Assembly (NCBI GenBank): GCA_017414435.1 | Contig: JAFQMN010000003.1 | Location: 1-64,000, forward strand | From: Oscillospiraceae bacterium | GTDB lineage: Bacteria > Bacillota > Clostridia > Oscillospirales > Ruminococcaceae | Length of the DNA: 64,000 bases | Direction: 5' to 3' | Shown: positions 34,830 to 44,335 of the stretch, one piece after another | How positions within the stretch are numbered: position 1 is the first letter of the stretch | Layout of the letters: the number at the start of each line of letters is the position of its first letter | Made by a program: the position numbers and the translations under genes | The notes under the pieces: generated by a model | Databases searched by the model: none | The model's input: only the letters and a program-made list of their open reading frames with translations | Told to the model about the DNA's origin: nothing

Positions 34830-36334
34830 GCAATCTCACCTCTCTTGCCAAAATTTACAACAAATTCATGCTTAAAGTCTTTTTGCAACAATTGTTCATA
34901 AGCTTCTTGTTGGCGTTCTTGGTTTTCGCGCTGGCCACTTTCTGTTGAGCTGCCACTATTGCTTGCGCCCATGCCAAAAACCTCAACCGTTTTTACTTCA
35001 AATCCGCTTTTATCTAATTCTTGTTGAAGCATAACCATGTTCTTGCTTATTAGTTCTTTTGTGTGTTGATTCGAAGCTGCAATTGTTAGCATTGCTATTT
35101 TGCCTTCTTCAACCACAAAATTTATAACAAGCGTGCCCAATTCTTTTGGCGTTAAGCTCATCTGGATTTTTACAGGTTGGCTATTTTCTATCTCAGCAAT
35201 TGCTTTTTCTATATTAAAAGCAATCTGTTTTGTAACTACTCTTGCAGTCTTTACATCATAATAGCCATCTTTTACCTGGCTTAGCCCTTGAATATTTTGT
35301 GCAGTTGCATAAGGCTCAAAATCTTCACCCGAACTTGTTAAATTTAAACCATTTTCATCTTGTTCTGCTGTTTCTTGCTCATAAGTGGTTAGCATATCCG
35401 CCTGCTCTGCTGTTGCAAGCTCTTGTTCCAAATCTTCATATCCAAAAAAGCTGTCATCTAACTTTTTTGCTTCTGAACTCAAAACCTGCAGCTGCTTTGC
35501 TTGTAGATTTTGGACATTGCTTTCTTTCAATTGCGTGGCCACATCTGCTTCTTGCCAAACATTATGAACCAGCTTCTCTGATTGCAAAGTAACATCCTGT
35601 TCAAAAGTAACCGGTTCTGGCTTTACATGTAATTTTAAATCAGAATCTTTCGCAAATTCCGCAACCTCGCTATTTGGCAACATCAGATCTTCAAACTGCT
35701 CATAATAACTGCCATTTCCACATTCATGCTCTTCATCTGTAACAAAAACAGGCTGCAATAATTGCTCTTCAAACAAAACTTCTGGGTTATTTTTAAAACT
35801 CGTAGCCGTCATAACTTCTGGCTCATGCAGTTTTTTCTTGCAACTTGATGAATTATATACCAGCTCGCTTACAGTTTGTGTTCCTTTTTCAAGTTTGGGT
35901 TCAAAACCGCTAGAACTTTGGGTGTTTTTGCGCGCCACCGCCGGATTCAGAAGTAGTAATACGTTCTCTTGTTCTCGTTTTTTATTTGGCTCTGCTTCTA
36001 ATTCCTCCGCAGTATCAGTAAGCAATTCCGAGTTTTTATCTTGCTCCTCCGTTACCGCTAACTCTTCGTATAAAGGCACTTCCGAATTGTCTACACATTC
36101 TGCGGTGTTAAGCTCAGCTATTATTTTAGGTTCACTGTCAAATAACAAGCTGTCATCATTCGCCTTAGTTTGTGCAGGTTGTTCAGTTGCCTTTGCAGTG
36201 TGCTCTAACGTTTCCATTACCGCATTAAAATCCATTTTTTTTGAGGGCTCGTGCATTGATTTATTATTAAAACTCTCTGCAGGCATATAATTTGGAATAC
36301 TTACCTCTTGCAAAGCAATATTTGTTACTTCCAT
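34826..36334 (-). CDS. fliK: Flagellar hook-length control protein FliK
   Basis: FliK measures the hook and signals FlhB to switch substrates. Most of the 502 residues are low-complexity, acidic and Glu/Gln/Asn-rich, as expected for the ruler part. The C-terminal switch domain is recognisable in KIQMSLTPKELGTLVINFVVEEGKI and the following helix ELISKNMVMLQQELDKSGFEV. RBS AAAGGAGGTGAG. It lies between fliJ and flgD in standard order. Confidence 0.9.
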   Translation of the reverse strand: MEVTNIALQEVSIPNYMPAESFNNKSMHEPSKKMDFNAVMETLEHTAKATEQPAQTKANDDSLLFDSEPKIIAELNTAECVDNSEVPLYEELAVTEEQDKNSELLTDTAEELEAEPNKKREQENVLLLLNPAVARKNTQSSSGFEPKLEKGTQTVSELVYNSSSCKKKLHEPEVMTATSFKNNPEVLFEEQLLQPVFVTDEEHECGNGSYYEQFEDLMLPNSEVAEFAKDSDLKLHVKPEPVTFEQDVTLQSEKLVHNVWQEADVATQLKESNVQNLQAKQLQVLSSEAKKLDDSFFGYEDLEQELATAEQADMLTTYEQETAEQDENGLNLTSSGEDFEPYATAQNIQGLSQVKDGYYDVKTARVVTKQIAFNIEKAIAEIENSQPVKIQMSLTPKELGTLVINFVVEEGKIAMLTIAASNQHTKELISKNMVMLQQELDKSGFEVKTVEVFGMGASNSGSSTESGQRENQERQQEAYEQLLQKDFKHEFVVNFGKRGEIA

Positions 36335-36366
36335 ATCTTTCTCACCTCCTTTCAGTGCGTATAAAT

Positions 36367-36807
36367 TTATTTGTTGAACTTTTTGCTATTAACAAACTCG
36401 TCTATCATCTTTTCGGCATCTTTTAGTATATCTTTATTGTATTCTTCTATTTTTTTACCTTTTAAACGCTCCAAAATTAAAACATTCTGATTGGATTTTA
36501 TAACTACTTTGGTCTGTTCTTCTTGTTGTTTTTCTATTCTTTTTAACAAAGATAATAACTTACTATCTTCTTCTAATAAACTAGTTAAATAATCTTGGCG
36601 TGTTTGATACTCCATTGCTTGCAGACCATTTTTAGCATCTTCTTCAAACTGACTATTTTTAATTTCATATTCTCTATTAAGTTCCATGCGTTTTTGTTCA
36701 ATATCCAAAATTTTAGCATTAATTAGTTTTAATTTATTACGCTCCACTTCTAATAATTGTTTGCGGTAATCCAGCACTTTTTGCAACGAAAAATTGAACT
36801 TTTTCAA
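36367..36807 (-). CDS. fliJ: Flagellar export chaperone FliJ
   Basis: This 146-residue, almost entirely helical protein starts KKFNFSLQKVLDYRKQLLE, the FliJ signature. FliJ forms a coiled coil that inserts in the FliI hexamer and activates export through FlhA. The start is TTG with AAAGGT about 10 bp upstream. It follows fliI by 14 bp. Confidence 0.9.
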   Translation of the reverse strand: MKKFNFSLQKVLDYRKQLLEVERNKLKLINAKILDIEQKRMELNREYEIKNSQFEEDAKNGLQAMEYQTRQDYLTSLLEEDSKLLSLLKRIEKQQEEQTKVVIKSNQNVLILERLKGKKIEEYNKDILKDAEKMIDEFVNSKKFNK

Positions 36808-36821
36808 ATTTTATCATACCT

Positions 36822-38132
36822 TTAATTTATAATTTGCTTCATCATTTCAATAACTTCCCTGCGTGTGGAAGATTCTGATACTTTTTGCTGCAAAAATTTA
36901 TTTATCCTATCTATTTTATTAACAGCCTCATCTAATTTGCTGTTAGTGCCTGGTTTATAAGCTCCTATCATAATTAAGTCATAATTTGCATAATATATAG
37001 CAAGTAGTTCTCTAATTTTACTTGCCAGTTCCTTCTCTTCAGAATCTACAATATCACTCATCAATCTACTAATACTTAATAAAATATCTATCGCTGGATA
37101 ATGGTTTCTGGCCGCCATAGTTCTAGATAAAATAATATGCCCATCCACAATGCCTCTCACGGTATCTGATATTGGTTCGTTAGTATCATCACCTTCTACC
37201 AAAACTGTGTAAAGCGCTGTTATAGAACCCTTTTTAAAATTCCCAGCTCTCTCCAACAATTTTGGCAAAGCCGCATAAATCGATGGTGTATATCCTCTTG
37301 CTACCGGCGGTTCACCTGCTGCTAAGCCAACCTCTCGCTGCGCCATTGCAAACCTGGTTAAAGAATCCATCATGAGCAGAACATCCTTACCTTTATCTTT
37401 AAAATATTCTGCAATAGCAGAAGCAGCCATAGCACATTTAACTCGCATCATAGCAGGTTGATCTGAAGTTGCCACCACCAAAATGGATCTACGCATACCT
37501 TCTTCTCCAAGATCCTTTTCTACAAATTCTCTAACTTCTCTTCCTCTTTCCCCCACAAGAGCAATAACATTAACATCTGCTGTAACATTGCGGGCAATCA
37601 TTCCCATAAGCGTGCTTTTGCCAACACCACTTCCTGCAAATATGCCCATTCTTTGACCTTTGCCTATAGTTAAAAGGCCATCTATTGCTCTAATTCCAAA
37701 ATGCAAAATTTCCTTTATTCTGGGGCGCTCCAGAGGGTTTTTGCTTTCTGCTGCAACACAATAATTGGCCTCTGCTTTAATTGCACCTTTATCATCTATA
37801 GGTTCCCCTAAAGGGTTTACTATTCTGCCTATAAGATTTTCTCCAACAGGTATTTCTAGCTTTCTTTTTGTATTTTCTACAAGGTAGCCCAAACCTACAC
37901 CGTTAATATCCTCATAAGGCATAAGCAAAACTTTATCGCCCTTAAAGCCAACCACTTCGGCATGATAAACTTTATGATTGGCTTTGTTAGCATATATTTT
38001 GCAAATATCGCCGATTCGTGTTTTAGGACCAGTTGATTCAATAGTTAGGCCCACAACCTGATTCACTTTGCCTTTATAACTAAAAAAATCTTTACTTTTT
38101 AAAACCTCATTATATTTTATAAAGTCTAACAT
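36822..38132 (-). CDS. fliI: Flagellum-specific ATPase FliI
   Basis: FliI is the F1-like hexameric ATPase of flagellar export. Walker A is GIFAGSGVGKSTLMG and Walker B is DVLLMMDSLTRFAMAQRE. Other type III ATPase motifs are GERGREVREF, PPVARGYTPSIYAALPKLLERAG and TVRGIVDGHIILSR. The 436-residue length is normal. RBS GGAGGG is 8-9 bp before the ATG. Confidence 0.97.
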   Translation of the reverse strand: MLDFIKYNEVLKSKDFFSYKGKVNQVVGLTIESTGPKTRIGDICKIYANKANHKVYHAEVVGFKGDKVLLMPYEDINGVGLGYLVENTKRKLEIPVGENLIGRIVNPLGEPIDDKGAIKAEANYCVAAESKNPLERPRIKEILHFGIRAIDGLLTIGKGQRMGIFAGSGVGKSTLMGMIARNVTADVNVIALVGERGREVREFVEKDLGEEGMRRSILVVATSDQPAMMRVKCAMAASAIAEYFKDKGKDVLLMMDSLTRFAMAQREVGLAAGEPPVARGYTPSIYAALPKLLERAGNFKKGSITALYTVLVEGDDTNEPISDTVRGIVDGHIILSRTMAARNHYPAIDILLSISRLMSDIVDSEEKELASKIRELLAIYYANYDLIMIGAYKPGTNSKLDEAVNKIDRINKFLQQKVSESSTRREVIEMMKQIIN

Positions 38133-38185
38133 TCAAGTTGCCCTCCACTAACTGATAATCAGTTGGTGTTTATTTATAGTTATAT

Positions 38186-39100
38186 TTATTCGTTTTGCAA
38201 TTCCTTGAATTTTTTTCTAATATTTTTAATCTGCTCTTCTGGCGTAGCTTCTATAAACTCAGTAGGAGTTTCTATTAAAATTTTACCCTCTTCAAAGTTA
38301 TCTGAAACCTTTACCTTAAAGCTCTCACAAGAATTTATTGCTTCTTTAAGCATATTTTCATTAGCTAGAATCTTTTTTGCAATTCCTGAATCTGCTACTA
38401 CAATTTCAACCCACTTAGGTTCTTTTAAATTACTAATTGCTGCTTTTATTATTTTAATATAAGTGTTTTCATCTTTTTTTAAGGTGATTGCTGTAACCTT
38501 TTGAGCAATACTAAATGCTAAATCTATTACATCTTCTTCATACTCTTTTAAAATGTCTGCCTGTTTGGTATTTATATAACTAGCAATTTCTTCTAATTTA
38601 TTGCATGCTTCAAGTAACTGTTCTTTTGTCTCTTTTTGCCCAATTGCTTTACCCAGAGCAAATCCTTCCTCATAACCATTACATAGCCCTCGGTTGTAGC
38701 CATCTTTTAAACGTTTTCTTAACTTTCTTTCTATTTTTGTCAATTTGCCTTTATTTTTTGCCACAATAACTTTTGCTTCCTCTTGACCTTTTTGTATTGC
38801 TTTTCTATAAGCAACACGAGCATCTGCTAAAATCGATTCGGCATTTTCGAGCAATTTAGAAGCTACATCTATTGTTTTTTGTGCATCGACCATGTTTTTT
38901 TCTTTTATTCTATTTTTAAATTGGTCAATTTTAAATGCAGCTTCTTCTATTCGGTTTAATGCATACGCATCTCCGTTGAACTCAATATCCTCAGTTATTG
39001 TCTCAAAATTATTATTAAATATAACATCTGCCACTTTTGCTTTTTGTGGCAGTAACGATTCTGTCATCTTGATCGACGCCGACTTTATAATCTTAGCCAA
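38186..39100 (-). CDS. fliH: Flagellar export regulator FliH
   Basis: FliH binds and restrains FliI and links it to the C-ring. The protein is helical, with a long coiled region (KNRIKEKNMVDAQKTIDVASKLLENAESI), a GxxxG-like segment (LCNGYEEGFALGKAIGQKETKEQ) and a C-terminal V/A-ATPase E-like domain. I prefer TTG 39100 (MAKIIKSAS, RBS AAAGGA); the ATG at 39109 has no space for an RBS. At about 304 residues it is longer than enteric FliH. It overlaps fliG by 8 bp. Confidence 0.88.
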   Translation of the reverse strand: MAKIIKSASIKMTESLLPQKAKVADVIFNNNFETITEDIEFNGDAYALNRIEEAAFKIDQFKNRIKEKNMVDAQKTIDVASKLLENAESILADARVAYRKAIQKGQEEAKVIVAKNKGKLTKIERKLRKRLKDGYNRGLCNGYEEGFALGKAIGQKETKEQLLEACNKLEEIASYINTKQADILKEYEEDVIDLAFSIAQKVTAITLKKDENTYIKIIKAAISNLKEPKWVEIVVADSGIAKKILANENMLKEAINSCESFKVKVSDNFEEGKILIETPTEFIEATPEEQIKNIRKKFKELQNE

Positions 39101-40100
39101 CCAAACCATCCTTTCCGGATTTATCTACAATTAATTCACCAGATTTCATCATACTCCTTATGAGCTGAACAATATTTTGCTGTGCTGATTCTACATCAGA
39201 TATTCTTACATTTCTCATATAAGAGATCTCTTCTTTTACACTTTCTACTACACGAGAAGAAAGATTTGAATAAATATATTGTACAATTTCTGGGTTTGCA
39301 CCTTTAACAGCTAGTGCTAGATCTTTTTTATCTACTAAGCGCAAAACTTTCTGCAAAGATTGTGGATCGAGTATAATAATATCTTCAAAGACAAACATTT
39401 TCTTCATAATTTCATCGCTAAGTTCTGGGTCTTTCGCAGAGATGCCTTCTAGAATTGTTTTTTCTACATTTAAAGTTACATTGTTCATAACATCTGTAAC
39501 ATATTTAAGACCATCTATCTCATTATCACTGCCATCAGAAATAGTGTCTTTTAATTTCTTTGAAACCAGTTTTTCCATTTCTTTTAATACTACTTTTGAA
39601 ACATTGCCTATTTTTGCAATTCGTGCAATCACATCAATACCCATCTCTTTAGGCAACTTTGAAATTACCGCTGAGACCTGTTCTGGCTTTGCATTGGATA
39701 GTATAAAAGCCACTGTTTGAGGATGTTCACCTTTAATGATTTTTAATAATGATTGTTCGTCAAAGCTTTTTATTACATTGTGCACTGTGCTTGAATTCAT
39801 CATTTCATCTATTTGCTTTAAATAGCTTTCTGCAACTTTAGGACCAAATGCACTTTCTAAAATCTCACGTGCACTGTCTATACCTCCCTCTGCAAACATT
39901 TTTTTAGAGAGGCAAATTGAATAGAATTCTTGCAATGTGTTATTCATCTCTTCGTCGCTAACATCACTTAATCTAGCAACTTCAAAACTCAAACTTTTAA
40001 CATCATCTTCATTTAAATGTTTTAAGATCTTAGAAGCGCTCTCTTTACCTAGCATAACTATTATTATAGCAGCTTTTTTCTTCCCAGATAATTTAATCAT
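39093..40100 (-). CDS. fliG: Flagellar motor switch protein FliG
   Basis: FliG transmits torque from MotA to the rotor. The 335-residue protein has the N-terminal FliF-binding domain (SGKKKAAIIIVMLGKESASKIL), the middle domain with the EHPQ motif (IIKGEHPQTVAFILS) and the C-terminal charged torque helix (VLRLVDKKDLALAVKGANPEIVQYIYSNLSSRVVESVKEEI). It overlaps the fliF end by 8 bp (ATGATTAA). Confidence 0.96.
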   Translation of the reverse strand: MIKLSGKKKAAIIIVMLGKESASKILKHLNEDDVKSLSFEVARLSDVSDEEMNNTLQEFYSICLSKKMFAEGGIDSAREILESAFGPKVAESYLKQIDEMMNSSTVHNVIKSFDEQSLLKIIKGEHPQTVAFILSNAKPEQVSAVISKLPKEMGIDVIARIAKIGNVSKVVLKEMEKLVSKKLKDTISDGSDNEIDGLKYVTDVMNNVTLNVEKTILEGISAKDPELSDEIMKKMFVFEDIIILDPQSLQKVLRLVDKKDLALAVKGANPEIVQYIYSNLSSRVVESVKEEISYMRNVRISDVESAQQNIVQLIRSMMKSGELIVDKSGKDGLVG

Positions 40101-41790
40101 CTTTTGTTACATCCTCACTTCTAATCCAAGATTTAATAAATTGTGATGCTATTTCCGAATTTTCATCTACAAACTTTAAAACATTTTCTAATATACTATC
40201 TTCTTGTTCCTTAACCGGTTCGCTACTTGACTCTTGTTGTGTTGGCGTTTCAACACTAGAATCATTATTTTGTCTATCTACTGTATCCAACTTAACTTGT
40301 TCATCTATACCTTGTAAACTGTTCTCGCTTGCTTGAGTTTCATTATTGGGTGTTGTTGAATTCATAAATTCTTCTAAAGTCATCTCTGGTATACTTTCTT
40401 GTTGTGCAGAATTATTTTTCTTTGCTTTGTTACGTGCTCTTATCATAAATATAAGTAAAGCCAGCAACAACAAAACCACAACTAACGATAATACTAAAAC
40501 AACCACACCTAAAGGCGTTTTAAAGAACTCGCCAACTGTCATACTGCTATCTAACCCTGTAACACTTGTAAACTTCATACTACAAAGCTCCACCCTATCT
40601 TCAGAAATTCCTGCAGCCGATGCAACAAGTCTTCTTAACTCTCCTTTTTGCTGTTCTGCCATCTCTTCTTGATTTATTGCCACCGCTACTGAAATTATAT
40701 CAACTGTTGGAGTATTCTTCACCGTTTGCTCTTCTTTTTTATTAACTAACCAATCTTCAGAAATATCACGTTTAGAAGTTGAAGAACTTTCATTTTGGTT
40801 CGCTTGTTCTGGGTAAGTAGAAATTTCCGCATTTCCCTCTGTTAAACCTACATCTGCATTTTGTGTTTTACCCGATTCTTCAGAAATCGATATTTCTTCC
40901 CTATGCTGAATTATCCCATTGTCTCCTACCACCGGTGTGTAGCTTGTTTCTTTAGTTTTTCTGCCGTCATAGTTTAAAACACTGTTTGCTGCAACTTTAA
41001 CGTTATCTTTACCAAACATCGGCACTAAAAGGGAAAGAACTTTTTCTCTAATATTGCTGTCTACTTTATCTTTCATCTTCATAAAGTCTATATCTTTTTC
41101 AGTATTCTTTTCATCATCTGTTTCTAATAGATTACCATAATTATCAAGCACTGCAACTCTATCCACTTCAAGCCCCGGCACACTTCTTGCTACCTGAACT
41201 TTTATCCCTGCTACTTGTTTTGGAGTTATATTCGGAACCAAGCCCCCTATAACTAATTTTACCGATGCACTTGGCTTTTCTTTATCTTCACTTAGTACAA
41301 ACGAGTCGTTTTCTGGCAACGCAATTGTTACCATAGCATCATCTATACCCTCTATTGTTTTTATAGCACTTTCAATTCTATTTTGAATTTCAAAAAGCAG
41401 ATACGCTTTCTTCTCACTATCCGACGAAAGTAAAGAATTACCTTCCTTAAAGATATCGTAACTATACGGTGCCCTTGTATAGCCATCCAAAGAAAGCTGC
41501 ATCTCTGAATTAGCTACTTCATTTTTAGGCACTGTTACCGCTCCACTATCATCCACTTGAGCATTAATACCTGCTGTTCTCAATCTGGCTGCAACACGGT
41601 TTGCTTCATTAGCACCTAGCCCTTTATATAAGCTAACTCTTGAATTAGAACTAGCTAACATTGCTGTTAATATAACCGCAACCGCCACAGCTCCGCCCGC
41701 CATAGAAAGATATAAAATCTTCTTCTTTTTTTCTAATCCATTCCAAAAATCTTTAGCCTTTTGCAATAATTCTTTAAAATTAAATTTCAT
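40093..41790 (-). CDS. fliF: Flagellar MS-ring protein FliF
   Basis: FliF is the base of the flagellum and the first structure assembled. The 565-residue protein has two membrane helices (about residues 26-46 and 430-455), ring-building motifs between them (VSLYKGLGANEANRVAARL, YDIFKEGNSL, EDKEKPSASVKLVIGG), and a cytoplasmic C-terminal tail that binds FliG (NVLKFVDENSEIASQFIKSWI). RBS GGGAG is present. Confidence 0.96.
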   Translation of the reverse strand: MKFNFKELLQKAKDFWNGLEKKKKILYLSMAGGAVAVAVILTAMLASSNSRVSLYKGLGANEANRVAARLRTAGINAQVDDSGAVTVPKNEVANSEMQLSLDGYTRAPYSYDIFKEGNSLLSSDSEKKAYLLFEIQNRIESAIKTIEGIDDAMVTIALPENDSFVLSEDKEKPSASVKLVIGGLVPNITPKQVAGIKVQVARSVPGLEVDRVAVLDNYGNLLETDDEKNTEKDIDFMKMKDKVDSNIREKVLSLLVPMFGKDNVKVAANSVLNYDGRKTKETSYTPVVGDNGIIQHREEISISEESGKTQNADVGLTEGNAEISTYPEQANQNESSSTSKRDISEDWLVNKKEEQTVKNTPTVDIISVAVAINQEEMAEQQKGELRRLVASAAGISEDRVELCSMKFTSVTGLDSSMTVGEFFKTPLGVVVLVLSLVVVLLLLALLIFMIRARNKAKKNNSAQQESIPEMTLEEFMNSTTPNNETQASENSLQGIDEQVKLDTVDRQNNDSSVETPTQQESSSEPVKEQEDSILENVLKFVDENSEIASQFIKSWIRSEDVTKDD

Positions 41791-41831
41791 ACTAATAAAC
41801 TCCCAATTAAAGGCAAAATATTAAATTAAAA

Positions 41832-42269
41832 TTATGCATTTATTCTTAATATTTCATTTATCCCATTCACTAATTTGTTTGTTACGTTTACCACAAATTG
41901 GGTTTGCAGTTCCGCTTTCTTTAAATTTATCATCATATTATGTACATTTACCTCTTTGCCATTTAACATATCAAGAGAATCTTGCGCACACAGTTCTTCT
42001 TGATCCCTACAGCTTTTAATTGCTGCCCGCATTTCATCAAGCATTAAAGTACTGCTCTCTGGACTTCCTTGAGTGTCAACATCTTCAAGTTCAAATCGAG
42101 TAGCATCATCTTCATTAAATTCAAGGCTTTCTGCTTCTTCTAAAGCCTGAGAAAACTTCTGACCAATTTGTGATAAACCTGAATCAAACTTCATTTTATC
42201 ATCTAAAGCATTAATTCCGTCTTTTAAAAAATCTGCTTTGCCTATACTTACCCTTTCTAAATCCAACAT
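41832..42269 (-). CDS. fliE: Flagellar hook-basal body protein FliE
   Basis: FliE joins the MS ring to the proximal rod. The C-terminal 85 residues fit the family (NGKEVNVHNMMINLKKAELQTQFVVNVTNKLVNGINEILRI). The N-terminus is longer and more acidic than usual, giving 145 residues compared with about 100. I prefer ATG 42269 because AAAGGA lies 6 bp upstream; the ATG at 42275 abuts the RBS. Confidence 0.88.
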   Translation of the reverse strand: MLDLERVSIGKADFLKDGINALDDKMKFDSGLSQIGQKFSQALEEAESLEFNEDDATRFELEDVDTQGSPESSTLMLDEMRAAIKSCRDQEELCAQDSLDMLNGKEVNVHNMMINLKKAELQTQFVVNVTNKLVNGINEILRINA

Positions 42270-42311
42270 TAACATTCCTTTCTAAACTTATTAACTAGAG
42301 CTGCTTTAAAA

Positions 42312-42791
42312 TTATTTTTCACCAATTTTAAGCCCTGTATTAAGAATAGATTTTTGCGTATTAAAAGCTGCTGCTGAAACTTCAAATAGCTTTTTATATT
42401 CCATCATATTAATGGTTTCTTTTGTAGTATTCACATTTGAGCCTTCAACATAGCCCTCTTCATCTGCCAAAGGATTCGTTGGGTCGTAAACTAAATCCAC
42501 AGGTGTTTCATCTTCTATTACTTTGTCTATGCACACACCATTCTGTTCTTCAGATGTATTTTCAGAAAGAGATAATCTTCTAGAAGGCCGTCTTTCTTTA
42601 GTAGAATTCCTTATACTAACAGAATTAAATTCATCTTCAAAGTTTAAACTGTCTTCTGACTTTAATATTGAAATTTTGCCTTTATAGCCACCAACTTGTT
42701 GATTCACTAGGTTTTGTGTGGTAACATCCAACGCTGCTTTACTTGCCATTATTCCAGAAGCTGCCGTATTTAATCCAGATAAAAGCCCCAT
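42312..42791 (-). CDS. flgC: Flagellar rod protein FlgC
   Basis: This 159-residue proximal rod protein starts LSGLNTAASGIMASKAALDVTTQNLVN, like the FlgB/FlgC family. Its signature DPTNPLADEEGYVEGSNVNTTKETINMMEYKKLFEVSAAAFNTQKSI is clear, with YVEGSNVN standing in for the usual YV(K/R)xPNVN. RBS GGAGGTG lies before the ATG. Confidence 0.92.
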   Translation of the reverse strand: MGLLSGLNTAASGIMASKAALDVTTQNLVNQQVGGYKGKISILKSEDSLNFEDEFNSVSIRNSTKERRPSRRLSLSENTSEEQNGVCIDKVIEDETPVDLVYDPTNPLADEEGYVEGSNVNTTKETINMMEYKKLFEVSAAAFNTQKSILNTGLKIGEK

Positions 42792-42810
42792 TTAAACACC
42801 TCCACAACCA

Positions 42811-43191
42811 TCATTTTGAATTGATTACCGTTCCAAGCATAATAAGCCTACTATTTATGCAAGTAGCTGCACATTTATAGCCAAAATTTGCCCTTGTTAA
42901 ATTAACTGATTCTTCGTCACGGTCTATGTTATTTTCATCTCGTTGCATTTTAAGGTCATCTTCTTGCTTAACTTCCATCTTAAATTCTATATCTTGCTTA
43001 TATCTTCCGCTAAGTAACTCTCTAACATCTTTAAACTCTTTTAAAAAATCAGCTGAGCAATATGCCACCTTCTTTTTATATTTGGGAGTACTACTATTAA
43101 CCAAATTTTCTGTTGCAACTTGCCCTTCTGTATAAAATTTATTTAAACAACATTCATTCAATGCTAAAACTTGGTCGCTTAGTAAATTCAA
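42811..43191 (-). CDS. flgB: Flagellar rod protein FlgB
   Basis: This 126-residue proximal rod protein is the first gene of the flagellar operon. It begins MNLLSDQVLALNECCLNKFYTEGQVATENLVNSSTPKYKKK, a divergent version of the usual RxxxLxxNIANxxTPxYK. The end (SVNLTRANFGYKCAATCINSRLIMLGTVI) matches the C-terminal helix of the family. The start is TTG with GAAGGGA upstream. The operon promoter lies at 43261-43289. Confidence 0.88.
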   Translation of the reverse strand: MNLLSDQVLALNECCLNKFYTEGQVATENLVNSSTPKYKKKVAYCSADFLKEFKDVRELLSGRYKQDIEFKMEVKQEDDLKMQRDENNIDRDEESVNLTRANFGYKCAATCINSRLIMLGTVINSK

Positions 43192-43260
43192 ACTTTTCCC
43201 TTCTTCCTAAAAGTGTTATAAACATTTATATATTTGTGCATTATTAGACACATATACTAT

Positions 43261-43289
43261 ATAATATCACATCTTTTTCAAAAAAGCAA
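43261..43289 (-). promoter_or_regulatory. Promoter of the flagellar operon with an adjacent G8 run
   Basis: On the minus strand TTGCTT (43284-43289) and TATTAT (43261-43266) are 17 bp apart, about 70 bp before flgB. This is a sigma-A-type promoter. A run of eight C (43293-43300; G8 on the transcribed strand) ends 4 bp upstream of the -35 box. I saw no c-di-GMP riboswitch core. Three imperfect 10-bp direct repeats (AATGCYAATT) lie at 43411-43440. Confidence 0.65.
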
Positions 43290-43435
43290 CTACCCCCCCC
43301 ATTTTTGAATTTTTTTTGGAATTTTTTAGAATTGACAATATAAAAAACCGTCTCCAAAGCTATAATATCTACTAATAGCCTTCCTATAGTTTCGTTGCAT
43401 CTCATACTAAAATGCTAATTAATGCCAATTTAATG

Positions 43436-44317
43436 CTAATTTTTCGTTATTTTTTTCTTTTTTGACGTTTTTGTTTTTTTGCGTTTATTTTTGTTTTTTT
43501 TAGATTTTGTCGGCATTGAATCTTGTTCTGCATCAAATTGTGTAAGATTATAACGTTCAATAATTGAACAAAGTTCCTGCACATAAGAAAAGGCCGTGGC
43601 ATAGCCTCCGTCTTTAATAATCTGTATTGCCTTCTTATAATCTGTGCAACCTTTTAAACCAGCATAACGTAACTCATTTCCATTTTTCGCACCAAGCAGA
43701 TACGCACTGTGGTCTGCAATGGAATCCTCTATACATAAATATTTACGAAAATCTGCAGTAATTATCTCATAACTACCATCTGCATTTTGTTCTCGAGTTT
43801 TTTTGATATATTTATTTGTACCATCCCAAGTTGAACCAACCCAATCGTTACCCGAAAGTGAACATTTCATACCAAATAAATTATTTGCATTTTGTGCTAA
43901 TTCACTCTTTCCATAGCCAGATTCAAGAATGAATTGCGCCATAGAAACCGATGCAAGAATCCCTGTTTTTTTCTGGTCTGCGGTAAATAATGCTCCAATA
44001 TTTTTCACAACATCTTCCGCAGAAAGTTCAAGAAAATCTGAAGCTTGAGTACCTTGAGTTGCTGAATCACTAATCCCCTCTGCCTTCTTGCTTAATACTC
44101 CCTTTTTCTTTTTACTGGTTGTATTCCTCCCCTTTTTGCGTAACAATAAAAGCCCCGATTTTAGGCTTTCTTGTACCTTCTCAGTTTTAGCTTTTAAACG
44201 TTCCTCATCATAATAGCTGCACACACTTTGTATTGCAACGCCTTTTGCGCAACTCATTTCCACTAACATTCCTAATAATAAAAAAGGCAACATAAAAGTC
44301 ATAACTGCTTTCTTCAT
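43436..44317 (-). CDS. Secreted glucosaminidase-domain peptidoglycan hydrolase
   Basis: This 293-residue protein has an N-terminal signal peptide (hydrophobic residues 4-22, likely cut near SCAKG) and a basic low-complexity spacer. The glucosaminidase domain (PF01832, FlgJ/LytG-like) covers about residues 95-245: ILASVSMAQFILESGYGKSELAQNANNLFGMK with the catalytic glutamate, TADFRKYLCIEDSIADHSAYL, and DGGYATAFSYVQEL. The last 25 residues are nearly all Lys, Asn and Thr and could bind cell wall polymers. It is adjacent to flgB, so a FlgJ-like role in rod penetration is plausible. It probably ends the pfkA operon. Confidence 0.85.
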   Translation of the reverse strand: MKKAVMTFMLPFLLLGMLVEMSCAKGVAIQSVCSYYDEERLKAKTEKVQESLKSGLLLLRKKGRNTTSKKKKGVLSKKAEGISDSATQGTQASDFLELSAEDVVKNIGALFTADQKKTGILASVSMAQFILESGYGKSELAQNANNLFGMKCSLSGNDWVGSTWDGTNKYIKKTREQNADGSYEIITADFRKYLCIEDSIADHSAYLLGAKNGNELRYAGLKGCTDYKKAIQIIKDGGYATAFSYVQELCSIIERYNLTQFDAEQDSMPTKSKKNKNKRKKTKTSKKKKITKN

Positions 44318-44335
44318 GTTCTTCTGCTCTCCATT

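Noticed and set aside
43192..43435. c-di-GMP riboswitch before the flagellar operon
   Set aside because: I looked for the GEMM core (GGCAAAC ... GGACGCAAAGC). The AAGGCTAT/ATAGCTTT hairpin near 43360-43385 does not fit it.
43411..43440. Three AATGCYAATT direct repeats as a CRISPR-like or iteron array
   Set aside because: The units are only about 10 bp, adjacent and imperfect, with no spacers or associated genes.
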